DNA from: Reticulitermes lucifugus | Lineage: Eukaryota; Arthropoda; Insecta; Blattodea; Rhinotermitidae | Direction of reading: 5' to 3' | Length of the DNA: 41,682 bases | Assembly: GCA_026260175.1 (NCBI GenBank) | Contig: JAKCWW010004371.1 | Location: 1-41,682, forward strand | Shown here: positions 34,501-41,682 of the stretch, in pieces | Layout: each line of letters opens with the position of its first letter | Position numbering within the stretch: the first letter of the stretch is position 1 | Program-made: the position numbers and the translations under genes | Notes under the pieces: model-generated | The model's database searches: none | Told to the model about the DNA's origin: nothing | What the model saw: only the letters and a program-made list of their open reading frames with translations

Positions 34501-34744
34501 GCAGCGGTTACAGCAGAGCCATAATGTGCAGGTTATTGAGATTGAAGACTCTCCAGTTAAAAACAGTAACAATTCTGAGAGCAATGCTAGTAGAGAAAAT
34601 GGAGAGGATTCATTAACTGCAGTGAAGGAACGACTTCGTAGAAGGAAGAGCCTGGAGATCAGTCAGGTTGATTCTGAATGTTCATCTCCCCAGTCGGGTG
34701 ACGATGTGCCGGCCAAGAAGAAACGTCGGAATGATGATGACTGA
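16484..34744 (+). CDS. MEP-1: MEP-1 homologue, zinc-finger cofactor of Mi-2, seven coding exons
   Basis: Join 16484-16553, 25017-28124, 29183-29271, 30115-30282, 31712-31891, 33427-33654, 33857-34744: 4731 nt, 1576 residues, open throughout. Seen: an acidic, Ser-rich N-terminal half (Asp/Glu run at residues 122-146), a block around 572-602 (MYVVEAPSFIVPYVYEKP), a Glu/Lys/Arg coiled coil (about 596-645), a block near 803 (NPLGKFFIQIGVNLVQEY) followed by basic residues, fingers at 872-893, 901-922 and 937-957, a second cluster at 1197-1329, a Cys-rich segment at 1400-1445, and a basic C-terminus (PAKKKRRNDDD). This order and these blocks match MEP-1 of flies and nematodes. In Drosophila MEP-1 pairs with Mi-2 in the dMec complex and takes part in SUMO-dependent repression; it acts in the nucleus. 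The protein is longer than the fly one (about 1150 residues from memory), mainly through the charged N-terminal and coiled-coil parts. Introns 1-2 are phase 1 and introns 3-6 phase 0. Identity is strong; exact exon ends are hand-predicted. Confidence 0.9.
17351..17400 (+). repeat. 25-bp perfect tandem duplication
   Basis: The 25-bp unit starting AGTCATTGTGATGGATGG occurs twice head to tail (17351-17375, 17376-17400) with no mismatch, inside MEP-1 intron 1. Confidence 0.9.
17602..17771. mobile_element. Possible TTAA-target DNA element
   Basis: The left end TTGACTCTTTGGCACTG and right end (other strand) TTAACCCTTTGGTGCTGAAC are similar, and a TATAGTG segment occurs inside both. Related TTAACCC(C)TTTG ends occur at 17023, 19284 (right end only) and 23297. 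A piggyBac-like non-autonomous element is possible but not proven. Confidence 0.35.
19670..20030 (-). repeat. Repeat with foldback-type end
   Basis: It ends with GCTTGAAGATGGAACCAA, TTTGTTCCGAAACATGG and AACTAGCAACCAACGCCATG, a decayed reverse-orientation copy of the segment at 2661-2720 and 39630-39680. The preceding 250 bp are more G+C rich than the intron around them and may be the body; the minus frame 19640-19888 is not a recognised protein. Confidence 0.45.
21600..21920 (+). mobile_element. LINE 3' tail, copy in intron 1
   Basis: A decayed C-terminus (KLRRMRLAGHVAHMG, then a segment corresponding to WEDNIKMDL) is followed by GTGGTAATGAACCTTTGGGT, TTTCTTGACTAACTGAGG and GTTAGCTTCTCAGG. 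Positions that are CG in the 886 copy (CTTCGGGTTCCG) are TG/CA here (CTTTGGGTTCCA). Confidence 0.75.
22150..22870 (-). pseudogene. Jockey-type LINE, reverse transcriptase C-terminus
   Basis: The minus-strand frame gives KYLRMTLDAKLCWKVHIKKK, RKMYWLLGRHSKLSIYNKIL, LKPVWTYGAQLWG and VLRCIVNAPWYI, the thumb/C-terminal part of Jockey-clade reverse transcriptases. One in-frame TGA interrupts it at about 22441. After that the same frame continues with NQDIHKDLKIASVDEEIQRI and VRRLDRLKPFELV to the natural stop at 22264-22266. The rest down to about 22150 is the 3' UTR. The 5' part and the catalytic core are absent (5' truncation). Confidence 0.85.
24110..24400 (+). mobile_element. LINE 3' tail, copy in intron 1
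   Basis: Begins with GGAGCATGTAGCACGCGTGA, then TTTGGTTGAAAACCTCAAG, GAACATGGTAATGTACTTC, CAGTTTCTTGACTGAATG and TTTTCTCAGGAAGGATACTG, in the order of the other LINE tails. Coding potential is lost. Confidence 0.65.
25017..28124 (+). CDS. MEP-1: MEP-1 coding exon 2 (large exon: acidic region, coiled coil, fingers 1-3)
   Basis: The acceptor is CTTTTACAG ending at 25016. The donor is CAAG|GCAAGT at 28124/28125, a GC-type site. The exon encodes residues 24-1059. It contains the Asp/Glu run (residues 122-146), a Ser/Thr and basic stretch, a Pro/Ser-rich stretch (about 500-570), the coiled coil built partly from a 24-bp tandem repeat, and three fingers. Finger 1 has C872, C875, H888 and H893. Finger 2 has C901, C904, H917 and H922. 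Finger 3 is C2HC with C937, C940, H953 and C957. A possible SUMO-interacting core LVIID lies at 483-487. The reading frame stays open past the donor to a TGA at 28169-28171, so intron retention would add a short tail and truncate the protein before the second finger cluster. Confidence 0.9.
26797..26868 (+). repeat. 24-bp coding minisatellite in MEP-1
   Basis: Three 24-bp units in frame (26797-26820, 26821-26844, 26845-26868). Units 2 and 3 are identical (AGAGAGGCAAGAAAAGGAAG then AAAA); unit 1 differs at one base. They encode an eight-residue Glu/Lys/Arg/Gln period in the coiled coil. Confidence 0.9.
28125..29182 (+). other. MEP-1 intron 2 with GC-AG ends
   Basis: It starts GCAAGT after CAAG and ends GAAACAG. 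GCAAGT is the usual consensus of GC-AG introns. Joining 28124 to 29183 gives an uninterrupted frame (Gln-Gly-Met-Met-Tyr), and I see no GT donor nearby in the needed phase. The 1058-bp interior has no recognised element. Confidence 0.85.
29183..29271 (+). CDS. MEP-1: MEP-1 coding exon 3
   Basis: The acceptor is GAAACAG ending at 29182 and the donor is CAG|GTTAGT at 29272. GG at the exon start completes Gly1060 with the last base of exon 2, which confirms the GC donor. It encodes residues 1060-1089 (GMMYRPSGSGTQPQMLLPAT and onward), a Gln/Pro-rich linker with no recognised fold, and ends in phase 0. Confidence 0.85.
30115..30282 (+). CDS. MEP-1: MEP-1 coding exon 4
   Basis: The acceptor is TTGTCTTAG ending at 30114 and the donor is CAG|GTAAAG at 30283. 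The exon is 56 codons, residues 1090-1145, beginning VVGSQGQMMPVVPG, in phase 0 on both sides. The segment is Ser/Pro/Val-rich with no domain seen, a flexible linker between the two finger clusters. Confidence 0.85.
30455..30728 (+). mobile_element. tRNA-derived SINE in MEP-1 intron 4
   Basis: A box TAGCATATTTGG (30465-30476) and a decayed B box GGTTCAGAACC (30509-30519). The body has CAATGGGTACTGGGGCTC, GGTAAAGCAGCC, GACGTTGACCACCCAG and a GCCTTCATGGCATG end. The CG of GGTAAAGCGGCC in the upstream copies is CA here. Confidence 0.7.
31141..31160 (+). repeat. TGA microsatellite
   Basis: TGATGATGATGATGATGATG in MEP-1 intron 4. Confidence 0.9.
31712..31891 (+). CDS. MEP-1: MEP-1 coding exon 5 (first half of finger 4)
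   Basis: Residues 1146-1205, beginning SANSKNPAAKLLQQP and ending FVICEICDGYIK, so it supplies both cysteines (C1197, C1200) of a C2H2 finger whose histidines lie in exon 6. The acceptor at 31711 (TTAAACAG) has a weak pyrimidine tract. I chose it because it is phase 0 and open, while the next AG at 31721-31722 gives a stop within six codons. A third in-frame AG a few codons on cannot be excluded. The donor is AAG|GTGGAG, weaker than the others. Confidence 0.8.
32997..33159. mobile_element. hAT MITE family A, copy 3 (163 bp), in MEP-1 intron 5
   Basis: The left end CATGGCTGCACAAC and right end (other strand) CAGGGGTGTACAAATTTTCC are flanked by a perfect 8-bp duplication CCATAGGA (32989-32996 and 33160-33167). 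The interior CGGGTGCCAGGTTGCCTGGG matches the 10189 copy. Confidence 0.85.
33427..33654 (+). CDS. MEP-1: MEP-1 coding exon 6 (fingers 4b, 5, 6a)
   Basis: The acceptor is ATTTACAG ending at 33426 and the donor is AGA|GTAAGT at 33655. The exon is 76 codons, residues 1206-1281. It starts with the helix half of finger 4 (H1213, H1218), contains a complete C2H2 finger 5 (C1235, C1238, H1251, H1256), and ends with the cysteine half of finger 6 (C1276, C1279). Both flanking introns are phase 0 and fall inside fingers. Confidence 0.88.
33857..34744 (+). CDS. MEP-1: MEP-1 terminal coding exon 7 (fingers 6b-7, Cys cluster, SIM-like sites, NLS)
   Basis: The acceptor is CTTTTTGCAG ending at 33856; TGA is at 34742-34744. 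Residues 1282-1576. Finger 6 is completed by H1290 and H1295. Finger 7 has C1308, C1311, H1324 and H1329. A longer Cys/His segment follows, with C1400, C1403, H1419, H1424, C1428, C1433, C1438, C1441 and H1445. The tail has two hydrophobic cores followed by acidic residues and serine, VIELSDDE (1463-1470) and VIEIEDSP (1507-1514), which fit SUMO-interacting motifs. The last residues, PAKKKRRNDDD, look like a nuclear localisation signal. Confidence 0.9.
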   Translation: MYQWKLLNHVARDHNMTLKPAHLSYKCTVCTATFGMYKQFENHVYSAHSVVAKRVMDKKTPQVPRPPQQSDAILKPLKINDEITIIPQPARPRPGPASRTGAIPAWMQEQNPPSKVHACENCEATFDGPTGFSQYVSHVRRRHLRRCGVKLCRLDGCPTCKQRHVTQAMLDFLEEQKEGVDVIELSDDEVVIAGQGRNEITITKVSCAPGPRRFKQRLQQSHNVQVIEIEDSPVKNSNNSESNASRENGEDSLTAVKERLRRRKSLEISQVDSECSSPQSGDDVPAKKKRRNDDD

Positions 34745-36469
34745 AATAACAGTGCAGTTCTTTCTACTTTCCTAGATGTTGTGTCATCCTTGTTGTTGGT
34801 TCACAATCTCTTAGCTGTCATTTTGATTGGTAGGGAATAATGTAATCAAATGAAATGAATGTGTTTCATCATCTTGATACAGTGATACATGCAGTACTTC
34901 ATATTTTATTTATGACACATTCTTCTGTACGGTGTATAAAACTCATTGTGCTTACAAATCACCCGTTAGATTTATAAGCAGAATAACAGACAGATAAAAT
35001 ATGTTTATGAAAGGAATTCCAAATATGTGCTGTAGGTTATGACTATGGTAAATGCAGTTTCCTGAAGTGATTTTAAGTTAGTGCGACATCAAAGTGTGTG
35101 GTGTTACAGGTGTGTAGTGAATTAAATGTACCTTTCAAACGTAACCAAAGCGAATGAAAGTTGTACTCGTATGAAGCAGTCATAGGGTGGATGTTTTGAG
35201 TTTGGAGTGGTTATTCTGGCATTGCTTATGTGTACAGTGTAGACAGTAGAAACTGACACTAAAACCAAAATGGCAAAGTATGTAAACAAGGGGAAACTAG
35301 GAAGATGCCAGAAAAGTTAAACTGTCAGGCATGAAACTTAACAGGCAGTACATATTTCTGCCTAATGCTTTCTTGGTTTCTCCTTATTTTTTTTTTACAT
35401 TACCTGTGTATGATTTTTATCAGAAGTCAAAAGGAATAAGCTAGTGTATCACCTATGGTGAGTTACTTCTTGTGGACTTGTTGCTGAGAACATAAGTTTT
35501 ACCCCAGAAAAAAATGTCAAAGACAGTGTGAATGGAGTACAATACCTGGTTAGTGTTTTGTGAGTGTATTTGGTTTGTCTCAGCCTTTGCACCCAATATT
35601 TTTCTTAATTAATTTTCCAAGTTCAGTACTGTGCTGGGCAATCTTTGTACAGCTATCCAGTATGTTATATTTTTGAGATGGTTTTTGTGGAGTCTTAGAA
35701 ATACTAAGTTGAACTATATCTTAGATGAGGCTGGTGGAAGAAAGTTACAGTTTTGTTTGAAACACAGAACCTCATTATTATGTTATGTAATACTGGAACT
35801 ATTGCATAATTTATTAAAATATTTAGTAGGTGAACTTACACATTTGGCTTCTTGTTAGTTTTTTACTCACGTGAACTACAGGTACCTTTCAGTGGTTCAA
35901 AAATAAGGATTCACAGAAGGTATGTGGGTTAGAAATTACATGTATCTAGCATCTGTTAGAAAGTAGTTTAGAGGTTTCCCAGTGTGGTACACAAGGTATA
36001 CATTATATCTATGGTAAGGAGCAGAGCTGGGAACTTTGAATGCAAGTCAAGTTCTTCATAATGGAGTTATCCACCCATGTATCAGAGATGGCATGATGTC
36101 TACTAGCTTTCTTTTGTGCTTATTATGTATGTGGAGTTTCAATTCCATTTAGAAAGAAAAGGCTGACTCTACTTTTAAAAGAGAAAACTGACATGTTCAC
36201 TTCTGTACTGTCGACAGATGTATCGTAAACATTCTTTTATATCAGTGAAAAGGAGAATAATTGACAGGTAATTATTGTAAGTAGAAATATGCTGGACAGA
36301 ACTGAGCACTTCTTAAAGTGAGAGCTCCAGAAAACATGTGAAATTCAAATACATGGCAGGAACTTCTACTGATTATATAGATGGCTTCTTATTTGCTGGT
36401 GCTGTTATGCCCCTCTGTATGCTGCATTATTTATATGAGCAGTTCTGAAGACTGAGTGCAGAGGTTCTG
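34745..36469 (+). other. MEP-1 3' UTR and flank
   Basis: It follows the MEP-1 stop codon. The sequence is AT-rich, CpG-poor and free of recognisable repeats, which fits a long 3' UTR. No AATAAA is present in it; ATTAAA occurs near 35128 and 35808. The first AATAAA downstream (36889-36894) lies in the antisense LINE. The true cleavage site cannot be fixed from sequence. Confidence 0.5.
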
Positions 36470-37540
36470 ACAGCCAACTCCACTGAGGAGACTCCCTGGT
36501 TGCTCAAAGAGTGAAGAATTTCCCTGCCTTCTTGTGGAACCTGGAGGTTCATTTCTCACTTCATAGGAATTTACCACTGGGTCCTATCCTGAGTCAAATT
36601 ATTCACATCCTTCAAACCAGTTTTTTAACTTCAGTGTTACCAAGGGTATCCTTCAATCTGTGTCTGTATCACCCACACGTTTTTTTTTTTAAATATCTCA
36701 GATTTTCCAACTGAAATCTTTTATACATTTCCAGTGTATGGGACATGGTTTGCACAACTCATCATTCTTGATTGTATGATCTCGATAACATTGAGTAAAG
36801 AGTTACAATGAGGAAGATCGTTGTTCTGCAACTGTAAGCTTGCCTTGTTTCTTCTTAAATCCATATATTCTCAGAACTATTGTTTTCAAATAAACTTGGC
36901 GTTCTTCCGATGTGGTGTTATATTTCATGGTTATACATAACAACAGGTAAAATTATAATTTTGTGCTTTTCCGTGTACATGTTTTAGATAGATTGTAATT
37001 TAAGTTTCTGAACTGAATAATGGTAACAAACAGTTCTCAAATTTGATCTGTCATTTCTTTGTAAACATATTTTTTGAGTTTTAATGTCCTTCTCAAATAC
37101 TTGAATTTTGCTTCATTTTGGAAGGATGGCTTGGATATCTTTAATAATGTTTTGCATTCTGGTGATGCGACAAGAACAATACATTTCATTTTCTCCCTTT
37201 GCCTTTGCTGTGGACCAGCCTCCTTTGTAGTGTGTAATAGACTTCATCTTTGTCAAGGTATTTATGTTTTGTCATCCAAATCACCGGCATCATGAGCACA
37301 GACCAGGAGTTGGTGTGTCACATTCCGTTCACATCACTCATATTTTGCTTGAACTTCCTTAATGGCATATTGTACAGTGAAGTTGAAAAGCACTGGCAAT
37401 AAAGCATCTTGATTTGGGCCATTCTGAATGGTAAACACATCAGAGAAATGTTTACCTATGCACATGTTTCTAAGTTGTGTATGTGGGAATACCAAACTCA
37501 TTGTCTGTCTTGTACAGTATGTAGGGTCTAACAACTTCCC
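36470..37540 (-). pseudogene. Decayed LINE, reverse transcriptase to 3' tail
   Basis: Reading down the minus strand: NMCIGKHFSDVFTIQNGPNQ, DALLPVLFNFTVQYAIKEVQ, THQLLVCAHDAGDL (the YADD active-site box is changed), AKFKYLRRTLKLKKYV, IIQSRMMSCANHV, then the 3' tail matching the forward copies (CAGGATAGGACCCAGTGG, AATGAACCTCCAGGTTCC, GAAATTCTTCACT). The order is that of one LINE insertion with many stops and frameshifts. The 5' side may extend to about 37720. Confidence 0.8.
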
Positions 37541-38174
37541 ATAAAGACATCAGTTTTATTGTCAGGGAAATCCCAAGTTTTTTTTAACAGCAGACCACAT
37601 GAATAGAACAGATGTTTGGCAGGTGCATAGATTTTTTTATGTTTGAAATCCAAGCATGTTAGATATTCAGAAATGTGGGTTTTATTTAATTCAGTCACAT
37701 CAGACTGCAGCAAGTACACAATAGTGGTGGGCAGGTGGTCAGGCCCTGTTGACCTGTTTGATCATGGTGCTCATGTAATTGGATAAATATTTTTCTTTTT
37801 TTTTCTTTCTTGAAAATCTCAGACCACATGTAGGATGTGCCACAATGTTAAGTGAAATTCACCTCTAGCATTCTCTAGCTTATAAAGATATTTAAAGAGT
37901 GGAAGTCTTTATTATGTGAGATGTTGAGATTGACCTGAAATTTATTCTTTGAAATGGTCAGTTTGCATGTCAAAGTAGTAATAATAGCATCTGTTTTTAA
38001 GGCATCCTGTCCTCAGAATACACTTGTTATTCTGGAAGTTTTGTATTTTAGTTCTGAGAAAGCATTCAAATGATGCTAATAGCAATCCTGGATCTTGGTT
38101 ATTCACTTTAAAATCTTGCTTCATCTTCTGAACAGTGGTGCAGATGGGTGGTAGTCACAGGCTGATATCACAAC
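37541..38174. other. Sequence between LINE and mariner relics
   Basis: Likely decayed transposon sequence on the minus strand, but no protein segment is clear. No host gene seen. Confidence 0.35.
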
Positions 38175-38567
38175 TCAAATGAGGATGGGAAAGAATATTC
38201 TGTCACATTTCAGTTTGACATGTGGAGGATCATCATGTATGAAATAAATGAGTTGGTTCTTTCTAAGAGCTAGTCTGAAGGTTTTCATGAGCATGGAGTA
38301 GTAACCAGCAGTAAATTTGTAATCCATATCTAAAAAATACACATAAGTAACACCTTTAGCATGCCTAAACGTGACCACATGGTATCTCTGCTTTGTACTA
38401 GAGTGTTTGCTTTTAGGAATAGTATGATGGACCCATGTCTCATCAGAAGTTACAATTTTAAAGAAATGAACCCTTTCGCTCAGATATTGTTGAGTCACAA
38501 TGGAGTTTTTAGAATGAGAAGATGCAGAATTTATGTACATTCCATAGATGCTTAATAGGACTAACAC
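38175..38567 (-). pseudogene. Mariner transposase relic
   Basis: The minus frame reads YLSERVHFFKIVTSDETWVH, then FRHAKGVTYVYFL, YYSMLMKTFRLALRKNQ and YFIHDDPPHVKLK. The IVT-x-DETWVHH block with its catalytic Asp and the later HD-x-x-x-PH block with the second Asp are hallmarks of mariner transposases. The frame is open for 130 codons, but the helix-turn-helix N-terminus and the C-terminal catalytic Asp are not found, and no inverted ends are visible. It is a dead fragment. Confidence 0.8.
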
Positions 38568-39602
38568 AAGGATGTAGAGTATCTTGTGTACACTTCATAC
38601 AAATATAATTTTAAATATGTAGTTTGTTTTTGCAGTTATTTACAATTATATTTATAAAAAATGTCTATACTTTAACACATTGTGTGGATATTAAATGGCT
38701 TGCTGCAGAGTGGCCATTTAAATCAACAATGTTGCTCTTTCAGTCCTCTGCTTGGAAATTGATCCTTCCATTTCTCCATGACTGCTGTTGACGAGGCATG
38801 GGTAGTGAGCATAAGCCCCTATCTGGCTGCTGTTAGTTGTGTGTTGTGCACTGTCATCCAACACCCAGGGGTCCTGACTTGGGAGTCAATTTAAAGTTTA
38901 TGGTAAAAAAGAAATGCAGCAGGTTTATTTTCTTACATAACATCTTTGGGAGAGTAATTTTTCATGTTGTTGAAGAAGTAAAGCATTCTCCTTTGTCATA
39001 TGATCACATTTCTTGAATTCACTGTTTATCCCTGAACATCAGGCGGTGGCAAGTTATGAAACCAACCCGCCTGTTTGAAATTGTGTCTTGTTACCTGTTG
39101 ATCACTGTGGAGAAGAGTTTGGAGAGAAAGATTCTAATTCCAAGGAACTGTCATACTTCATCCTTGGACACTACATATTTGTTTTTAGTTTCAGTGTTAT
39201 CCTCATTGCCTCAATTGAACTAAGGAATTTGAGTCCCTTTGTAATATTGTTGCACTTTACGCTAAGGCATTTGACCTGCTTGCAAGATGCAGGGCCATTC
39301 CTTGCTGGCTGTCCACAAATGCTTATGCAAAATACTTGTAGCTATCCCTTACATCTGTTTGCAACACAAGAATGCTCTATATTCTGGTGAAAAGGGGCTC
39401 ACAGTTGGCATTTCAATTTGCAAATATTGGTTGCTTGATTCAAGTTGTGATGGGTGGATGTAGGTTCTTTACTTGATACTGTATAGTAATTGTTACCTGA
39501 TGGGAGTGAATGTGCTTCATATTGAGTGTGTTGTTGACCCAGAAGAGTGTTTTCTACCCTGAGAACACTTTTTCTAAATTCATAAGACGCCTGAGGACTT
39601 TG
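38568..39602. other. Unassigned sequence
   Basis: No gene, RNA or defined repeat. The frame 39088-39390 has no recognisable content. Confidence 0.35.
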
Positions 39603-39793
39603 CTGTTCTGGGATGTTACGTGGCATAGGTTGGTAGTTGGTTACCAGTGTTTTGGGACAGCCTATTTGTGCCATCTTCAAGGGTCAGGTAGTCCAAATGA
39701 ATAGCCTATTTGTTACTTGAAGATGGGACCGATAGGCTGTCCCAAAATGTCGGAAACCAACTACCAACATTTGCTGCATAACATTCCAGAAGA
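39603..39793. repeat. Foldback (inverted-repeat) element
   Basis: The left arm about 39603-39680 (TTGGTAGTTGGTTACCAGTG, GGGACAGCCTATTTGTGCC, ATCTTCAAGGG) is the imperfect reverse complement of 39715-39793 (CTTGAAGATGGGACCGATAG, GCTGTCCCAAAATGTCGG, ACCAACTACCAACATT). The loop is about 35 bp. Related single arms occur at 2661-2720 and 19930-20000. Confidence 0.8.
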
Positions 39794-41643
39794 GTGAAGT
39801 CCTGAACTATGCTGCGGTGGAAGCCTGAAATCTTTCATAAGAAGTCTCCTAAACAGTGGTGACTTCTGCAAGTTTGGAGCTGCTCAGTATACATGAAAGC
39901 TTTTATTTTTCAGCCATATTGAAAGGACAGGAAGTAACTTACCTGGAATAAAATGTAGATCATGCAGTTCAGATTATAGTCTCCTGGTCTGTGACACTAG
40001 GATAGTAGGATGGCATCAGTATTTCAGAGGAGTGTGCAATGTCCATCTTCATGGGAGAAGGAATTGGGTTTGAAATGACTCTGAAGTTACTGGGGCAAAG
40101 ATGTGGTTTTATCATGTAATTGGCCAATCAGAACCATAGGTATGGGAGGCAGTGTGTTCTTTGAAGCACTGGTGTCAGCATGCAGCACTCAACATTAAAC
40201 TGCTGAAGACTACAGTCTGAATAATCCATGCCTTTAAAACCTGAAAATGTATGTAGATTATGTAGAAGGTCCTTGCTTGATATGGCCCATGTTGCTGGTT
40301 ACTTATGGACCGTTCTGTATGACAGACAGCCCATCAATCGCCATTATTCCAATTTACCGTGAGTTCGGGTCTGCATTTTATTTCGATGTATGACTGTATT
40401 AGCTTTTTACTCACTGTTTTAAAGAATGTGGTGGAAAGTTCTAATTCAGTGTACTGCACTTATTAAGTCAACATTCTGCTGCCGAAGTGACACTACATCC
40501 TACCTGTAACATGCCACATGAATAAAAATTGCATCAGTTAGGGTTTGGTGAATGAGGAGACCACAATTCCATGCTTGCTATTGTCACCAAAACTGCATTC
40601 TAAACAATGCATAGAATTTTTTGTGGTGTTAAAAAAATGTCAGAATGCGTGAAACATTTCTGTGTGAATTTATGATCTAAACTAATGGGCCAAATAATCC
40701 TAGTTGCACTCATAGCACACAACCTACCTAAGCACTTGTTGGACTGACATGGGATATTGTGCAGATCAGTACCTTTTTACATATCCACTGAGAAGAAACG
40801 AAGCTTCATTGCTAAGCAGAATGAATGTGGGTGTCTGTTTCTCCGCCATGTGACTTATGAGTTGATAGTGTAGGCGGTTGTTGGCTCACTGAATCATCCA
40901 AATGCTGTGTCATAAGGTAGCCAACAGGAAGTGACAAATGGTATGGGTCAGATAAACTAAGGACCCAGTAGTTCTTGATAGGTGGTGATGGTTTTTTTTC
41001 CCCTTTTCTTTTCTCTCATATTCATGTATTTTCAACTGCTGGTTTGCTAGATGTTAATCTCTAGTTTGTCCTTTCATTTAAGAAGTTTATATTGGCAACT
41101 TATTCAGTTTACATTTACAGGTTCCAAGAATGAATATATTCTTGTCAAGGGAGTATTGTAGGTAAAATTTGATGATGAAATATTCTTCGCAGTTTTCCCA
41201 AAAATATCTTTTGTCACAAATATGTGTTTGCCAAGGAAAAGAATTTTAACAGTAATAATCCAGAAAGTACAGTTACACATTGCAGGGTTAAAAAACTAGC
41301 TTTATGCTAGGCAGTGTACATACTATGAATAAACTCTTTTGGTCTATGGTGTTTTCAGTTATTCAAAACTATTGATGAGGAATATGCCATATGTCTCTTC
41401 AATTTATAACTGTAGAGCATGGATCATGAAAAATTCAAATCTTACTGCATGTTAACATATAGTTTTGATGCCTCATGTTGTAAATTATGATAATGGTATT
41501 TAAAACCGGTTTTAATTATATTGAAACAGTTGATCTCCATAATACATAGGACAGTTTTAAACTGATACTAATTTTGATATCTGGCCATACTTGTCTTTCA
41601 GGTCTCAGGTGTCCACTTTGTTATGTGAAGGCAGCTCTGAATT

Positions 41644-41648
<5 letters not shown>
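39794..41648. other. Unassigned right flank
   Basis: It starts with a segment (TGCTGCGGTGGAAGCCTGAA, about 39809-39830) that is the reverse complement of one at 2597-2616, so the repeat extends somewhat past the foldback. The rest is CpG-poor single-copy-looking sequence with no gene, RNA or defined repeat seen; AATAAA occurs near 40523. Confidence 0.35.

Positions 41649-41682
<34 letters not shown>
41649..41682. repeat. TG dinucleotide microsatellite at right edge
   Basis: CTGTGTGTGTG and onward in perfect TG repeats to the last base, continuing outside the window. Confidence 0.95.

Noticed and set aside
1-41682. CRISPR arrays, bacterial operons, prophage or ribosomal RNA
   Set aside because: None seen; gene structure and repeats are those of an insect nuclear genome.

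Overview
The window is animal, almost certainly insect, genomic DNA, and looks like Blattodea (termite or cockroach). The gene structure is eukaryotic, with long introns and spliced zinc-finger exons. The interspersed repeats (an RTE/CR1-like LINE whose product ends in a GRPRR-WEDNIK type tail, a Jockey LINE, tRNA-derived SINEs, hAT MITEs, a mariner relic) are of the kind I know from termite and cockroach genomes. The order is inferred from repeat character and memory, not from a database search.

The dominant gene is a seven-coding-exon homologue of MEP-1 on the + strand, 16484 to 34744. MEP-1 is the multi-zinc-finger partner of the chromatin remodeller Mi-2 in SUMO-linked transcriptional repression. 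Every splice junction is phase-consistent when read by hand and gives a 1576-residue protein: an acidic N-terminal half, a Glu/Lys/Arg coiled coil, C2H2/C2HC fingers in two clusters, and a C-terminal tail with two SUMO-interacting-motif-like sites and a basic nuclear signal. Intron 2 begins with GC instead of GT. Intron 1 is about 8.5 kb. A plausible promoter lies at 15395-15600 (two CACGTG boxes, a CGCCATCTTGG element, a TGACGTCG element).

Upstream, 1 to about 15300 is mostly decayed mobile DNA, with one further gene piece: an exon at 11665-11849 resembling the C-terminus of the KIAA1143/DUF4604 family. Other contents are LINE fragments (left edge and at least four 3' tails), a large direct duplication (5320-7296), an inverted-repeat element (7957-8503), a hAT transposase relic (about 8736-9175), SINEs, and hAT-type MITEs, several with recognisable 8-bp target-site duplications.

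Downstream, 34745-41682 holds the MEP-1 3' UTR of uncertain length, a decayed LINE on the minus strand (36470-37540), a mariner transposase relic on the minus strand (38175-38567), a foldback repeat (39603-39793) and a TG microsatellite running off the right edge.

The strongest signal that ordinary features do not explain is a change in CpG content near 16.2-16.5 kb. DNA to the left keeps many CpGs, while the MEP-1 transcription unit and the DNA to its right are strongly depleted. Copies of the same repeat families on the two sides differ in the same way (CG to the left, TG or CA to the right). This is what germline gene-body methylation would leave behind. I did not find a convincing new multi-gene system in this window.
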